A stretch of 64,000 nucleotides of DNA from Thermococcus sp. (GTDB lineage: Archaea > Methanobacteriota_B > Thermococci > Thermococcales > Thermococcaceae), in NCBI RefSeq assembly GCF_027023865.1, contig NZ_JALVUC010000019.1:317803-381802 (forward strand), given 5' to 3'. The notes under the pieces were generated by a model that worked only from the letters and a program-made list of their open reading frames with translations, was not told where the DNA came from and did no database searches. Below are positions 62,793-64,000 of this stretch, piece after piece. Position 1 is the stretch's first letter; every line of letters starts with the position of its first letter. The translations under genes and the position numbers were made by a program.

Positions 62793-63590
62793 ATGGAACT
62801 GCTGTGGCACGACCTCTGGGATTTCTTCTATTCATACTTCTGGCACCCGATGTTCACGCGGAGCGGCTACAATGCAGTTAACACTGTCGTTTATGCGCTC
62901 ACTTTGGGAGTTGCCGCATTATATGCGTATCGTTACATAATCAAACCCCTCGGAATCAAAATCGACGAGCGCTTTCTTCTAGCGGTCACACCGATGATAG
63001 CCTTCGGGGCCACCCTACGCGCCCTCGTTGACGGCAAAGTCTTTCCAGAGAACCCTTGGATACTCACGCCCGGTATATTCATAACCGCGGCACTACTATT
63101 CGGCCCCGTTCTTGTTCTCGACGCCAAGCTGAAGAGATATCCAATCATAACCACCGCATGGGGAACCGCCCTGGCCATCTGGGCCAACTACCTCTTCGTG
63201 GTACACGCGGTGAACTGGCAGCCCTACGAACTCACGATACTCTATACCCTTGTAAGCTGGGCTGTCGTTCTAGCATTCTACAAGTGGAAGCCCTTCGATA
63301 GGTTCTACCTCTACGCCGTTTTAGCCCATATGTACGATATGGGTTCAACAGTGGTGGGAATTCATTACTACCACTACCATGAGGTTCACTGGCTTGAGCA
63401 CTACCTGGTGCAGTGGTTCGGCCCCTTCGTTTACTATCCATGGATAACGTTCATCCTCGTAGTGACTTACTATATCATCAACGGCTACGTCAAGGACGAG
63501 AACGAGAGGCGCTTCTGGTATTTCATTGTCTACCTCCTTGGCCTAGGTCCAGCGATACGCGACCCGGCGCAGCTGGTGCTCCAGGTGTGA
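62793..63590 (+). CDS. DUF63 integral membrane protein, paralogue 2
   Basis: The 265-residue protein has about eight helices, starts MELLWHDLWDFFYSYFWHPM and shows the DUF63 elements also seen at 40213: GYNAVNTVVYALTLGV, GIKIDERFLLAVTPMIAFGA, LAHMYDMGSTVVGIHYYHYH and LLGLGPAIRDPAQLVL. GGAGGGAGGAAACG precedes the ATG. Function unknown. Its end overlaps the convergent gene by about 68 bases. Confidence 0.87.
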   Translation: MELLWHDLWDFFYSYFWHPMFTRSGYNAVNTVVYALTLGVAALYAYRYIIKPLGIKIDERFLLAVTPMIAFGATLRALVDGKVFPENPWILTPGIFITAALLFGPVLVLDAKLKRYPIITTAWGTALAIWANYLFVVHAVNWQPYELTILYTLVSWAVVLAFYKWKPFDRFYLYAVLAHMYDMGSTVVGIHYYHYHEVHWLEHYLVQWFGPFVYYPWITFILVVTYYIINGYVKDENERRFWYFIVYLLGLGPAIRDPAQLVLQV

Positions 63591-64000
63591 GGGTCCTTCC
63601 CTCCTCTATTTCTCTCTTTAGGGTCTTTGCCTCTTCCTCCGCTTTCCGAACGCGGAAGACCCCCGCTATCCTCTCCACCGCCTCAAGCTTTCTCACGATG
63701 CCGTCAAGCCACGTGAAAACATCACCGGGATAAACGATGAGGCCGTAGACCTTCCTGAATTGCTCTGCTATCCCTGTCGGATGCCTTCCGCTCCTCCTTA
63801 GCTCGATTATCATGTTGCTCACGCGCTCCATAGCATAGTCCGTGCAGTCCTCTTCACCGCACATGAAGAAGTCCTGGTAAAGGGTAAAGAGCCTCTCAGC
63901 CGCGTTGGGACTGACCTCGGGGATGACCTTGTCGAGTTCCTCCAAAATCGATGAGAAGCTCGGGGAGAAGACGTTTGCACTCAGCCTTCCCCTCACGGCT
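63523..64000 (-). CDS. C-terminal part of a probable DEAD/DUF5814-type helicase, cut by the window edge
   Basis: The frame is open to the right edge. It reads RGRLSANVFSPSFSSILEEL, then ERLFTLYQDFFMCGEEDCTD with two cysteines and IIELRRSGRHPTGIAEQFRK, and ends TPGAPAAPGRVSLDLGQGGR. It resembles the C-terminus of large archaeal DEAD-box proteins with a DUF5814 domain, but the helicase motifs lie outside the window. It overlaps the convergent DUF63 gene by about 68 bases, rather long, so the real stop could be read-through into the overlap. Confidence 0.55.
   Translation of the reverse strand, partial: AVRGRLSANVFSPSFSSILEELDKVIPEVSPNAAERLFTLYQDFFMCGEEDCTDYAMERVSNMIIELRRSGRHPTGIAEQFRKVYGLIVYPGDVFTWLDGIVRKLEAVERIAGVFRVRKAEEEAKTLKREIEEGRTLTPGAPAAPGRVSLDLGQGGRQ

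Overview
This window comes from a hyperthermophilic archaeon of the order Thermococcales, most likely a Thermococcus. The evidence is a reverse gyrase next to a TrmBL2-type chromatin regulator, a fused HPS-PHI enzyme, archaeal-type PEP carboxylase (PpcA), the SurR/Pdo sulfur-response pair, AMP phosphorylase, glycerol-1-phosphate dehydrogenase, a CGP-CTERM surface protein and an intron-containing tRNA-Met. Genes are dense on both strands, often overlap by 1 to 20 bases, and have TATA boxes about 25 bases before leaderless starts or GGTGA/GGAGG ribosome sites.

Layout. 0-3.9 kb: a dead tnpB of an IS200/IS605-type element with one end, the ADP-forming acetyl-CoA synthetase beta subunit, a secreted DUF4139-like protein, a small unknown gene and a SWIM zinc-finger protein. 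3.9-8.7 kb: reverse gyrase and trmBL2 (DNA topology and chromatin). 8.7-12.2 kb: a two-gene DUF4855-like/CGP-CTERM cassette and a three-gene operon (arginase-like, UPF0148, winged helix). 12.3-17 kb: hps-phi, an FtsZ-like protein without the GTPase G-box, a HAD phosphatase, a small gene cut by a tnpB-less IS relic that holds a chain of RNA-like hairpins, a DUF4392 protein and an HD hydrolase. 17-25.6 kb: NusA-like, aspS, an S-layer-like protein, pth2, truD, phosphoglycolate phosphatase, a frameshifted acetyltransferase and an M20 peptidase. 25.6-27.1 kb: a decayed VapBC pair, an IS end, tRNA-Ala and tRNA-Val, and degenerate repeats. 27-35.6 kb: trm5, AMP phosphorylase, MinD with a small membrane partner, the slipin/NfeD protease pair, and a glycosylase operon ending in two coiled-coil genes and two candidate C/D box sRNAs. 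35.6-42.4 kb: nob1, pxpABC (5-oxoprolinase), UPF0179, egsA, a DUF63 protein, an inositol monophosphatase-type enzyme and rhomboid. 42.4-47.6 kb: tRNA-Met, a DEAD-box helicase, tRNA-Lys, tRNA-Leu, topA and two unknown genes. 47.6-51.5 kb: geranylgeranyl reductase, ferredoxin, surR, divergent pdo and an HprK-like P-loop protein. 51.6-56.2 kb: an S9 peptidase, the second DUF4855-like cassette and a broken DUF1931 (histone-fold) gene. 56-64 kb: PpcA, a MobA-like protein, a secreted protein, the biotin ECF transporter (bioY, ecfA, ecfT), several membrane proteins and the 3' end of a probable helicase.

Functional themes are DNA topology (reverse gyrase, TopA, TrmBL2), RNA processing (Trm5, TruD, Nob1, Pth2, sRNA candidates), membrane and lipid synthesis (EgsA, geranylgeranyl reductase, slipin/NfeD, rhomboid) and redox control (SurR, Pdo). 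The most novel items are the duplicated DUF4855-like cassette, the G-box-less FtsZ homologue, the structured RNA inside a tnpB-less IS relic, and the tandem C/D sRNA candidates. Several reading frames are broken at homopolymers (acetyltransferase, DUF1931, a 56-kb membrane gene, tnpB), so either real decay or indel errors in the assembly must be considered.
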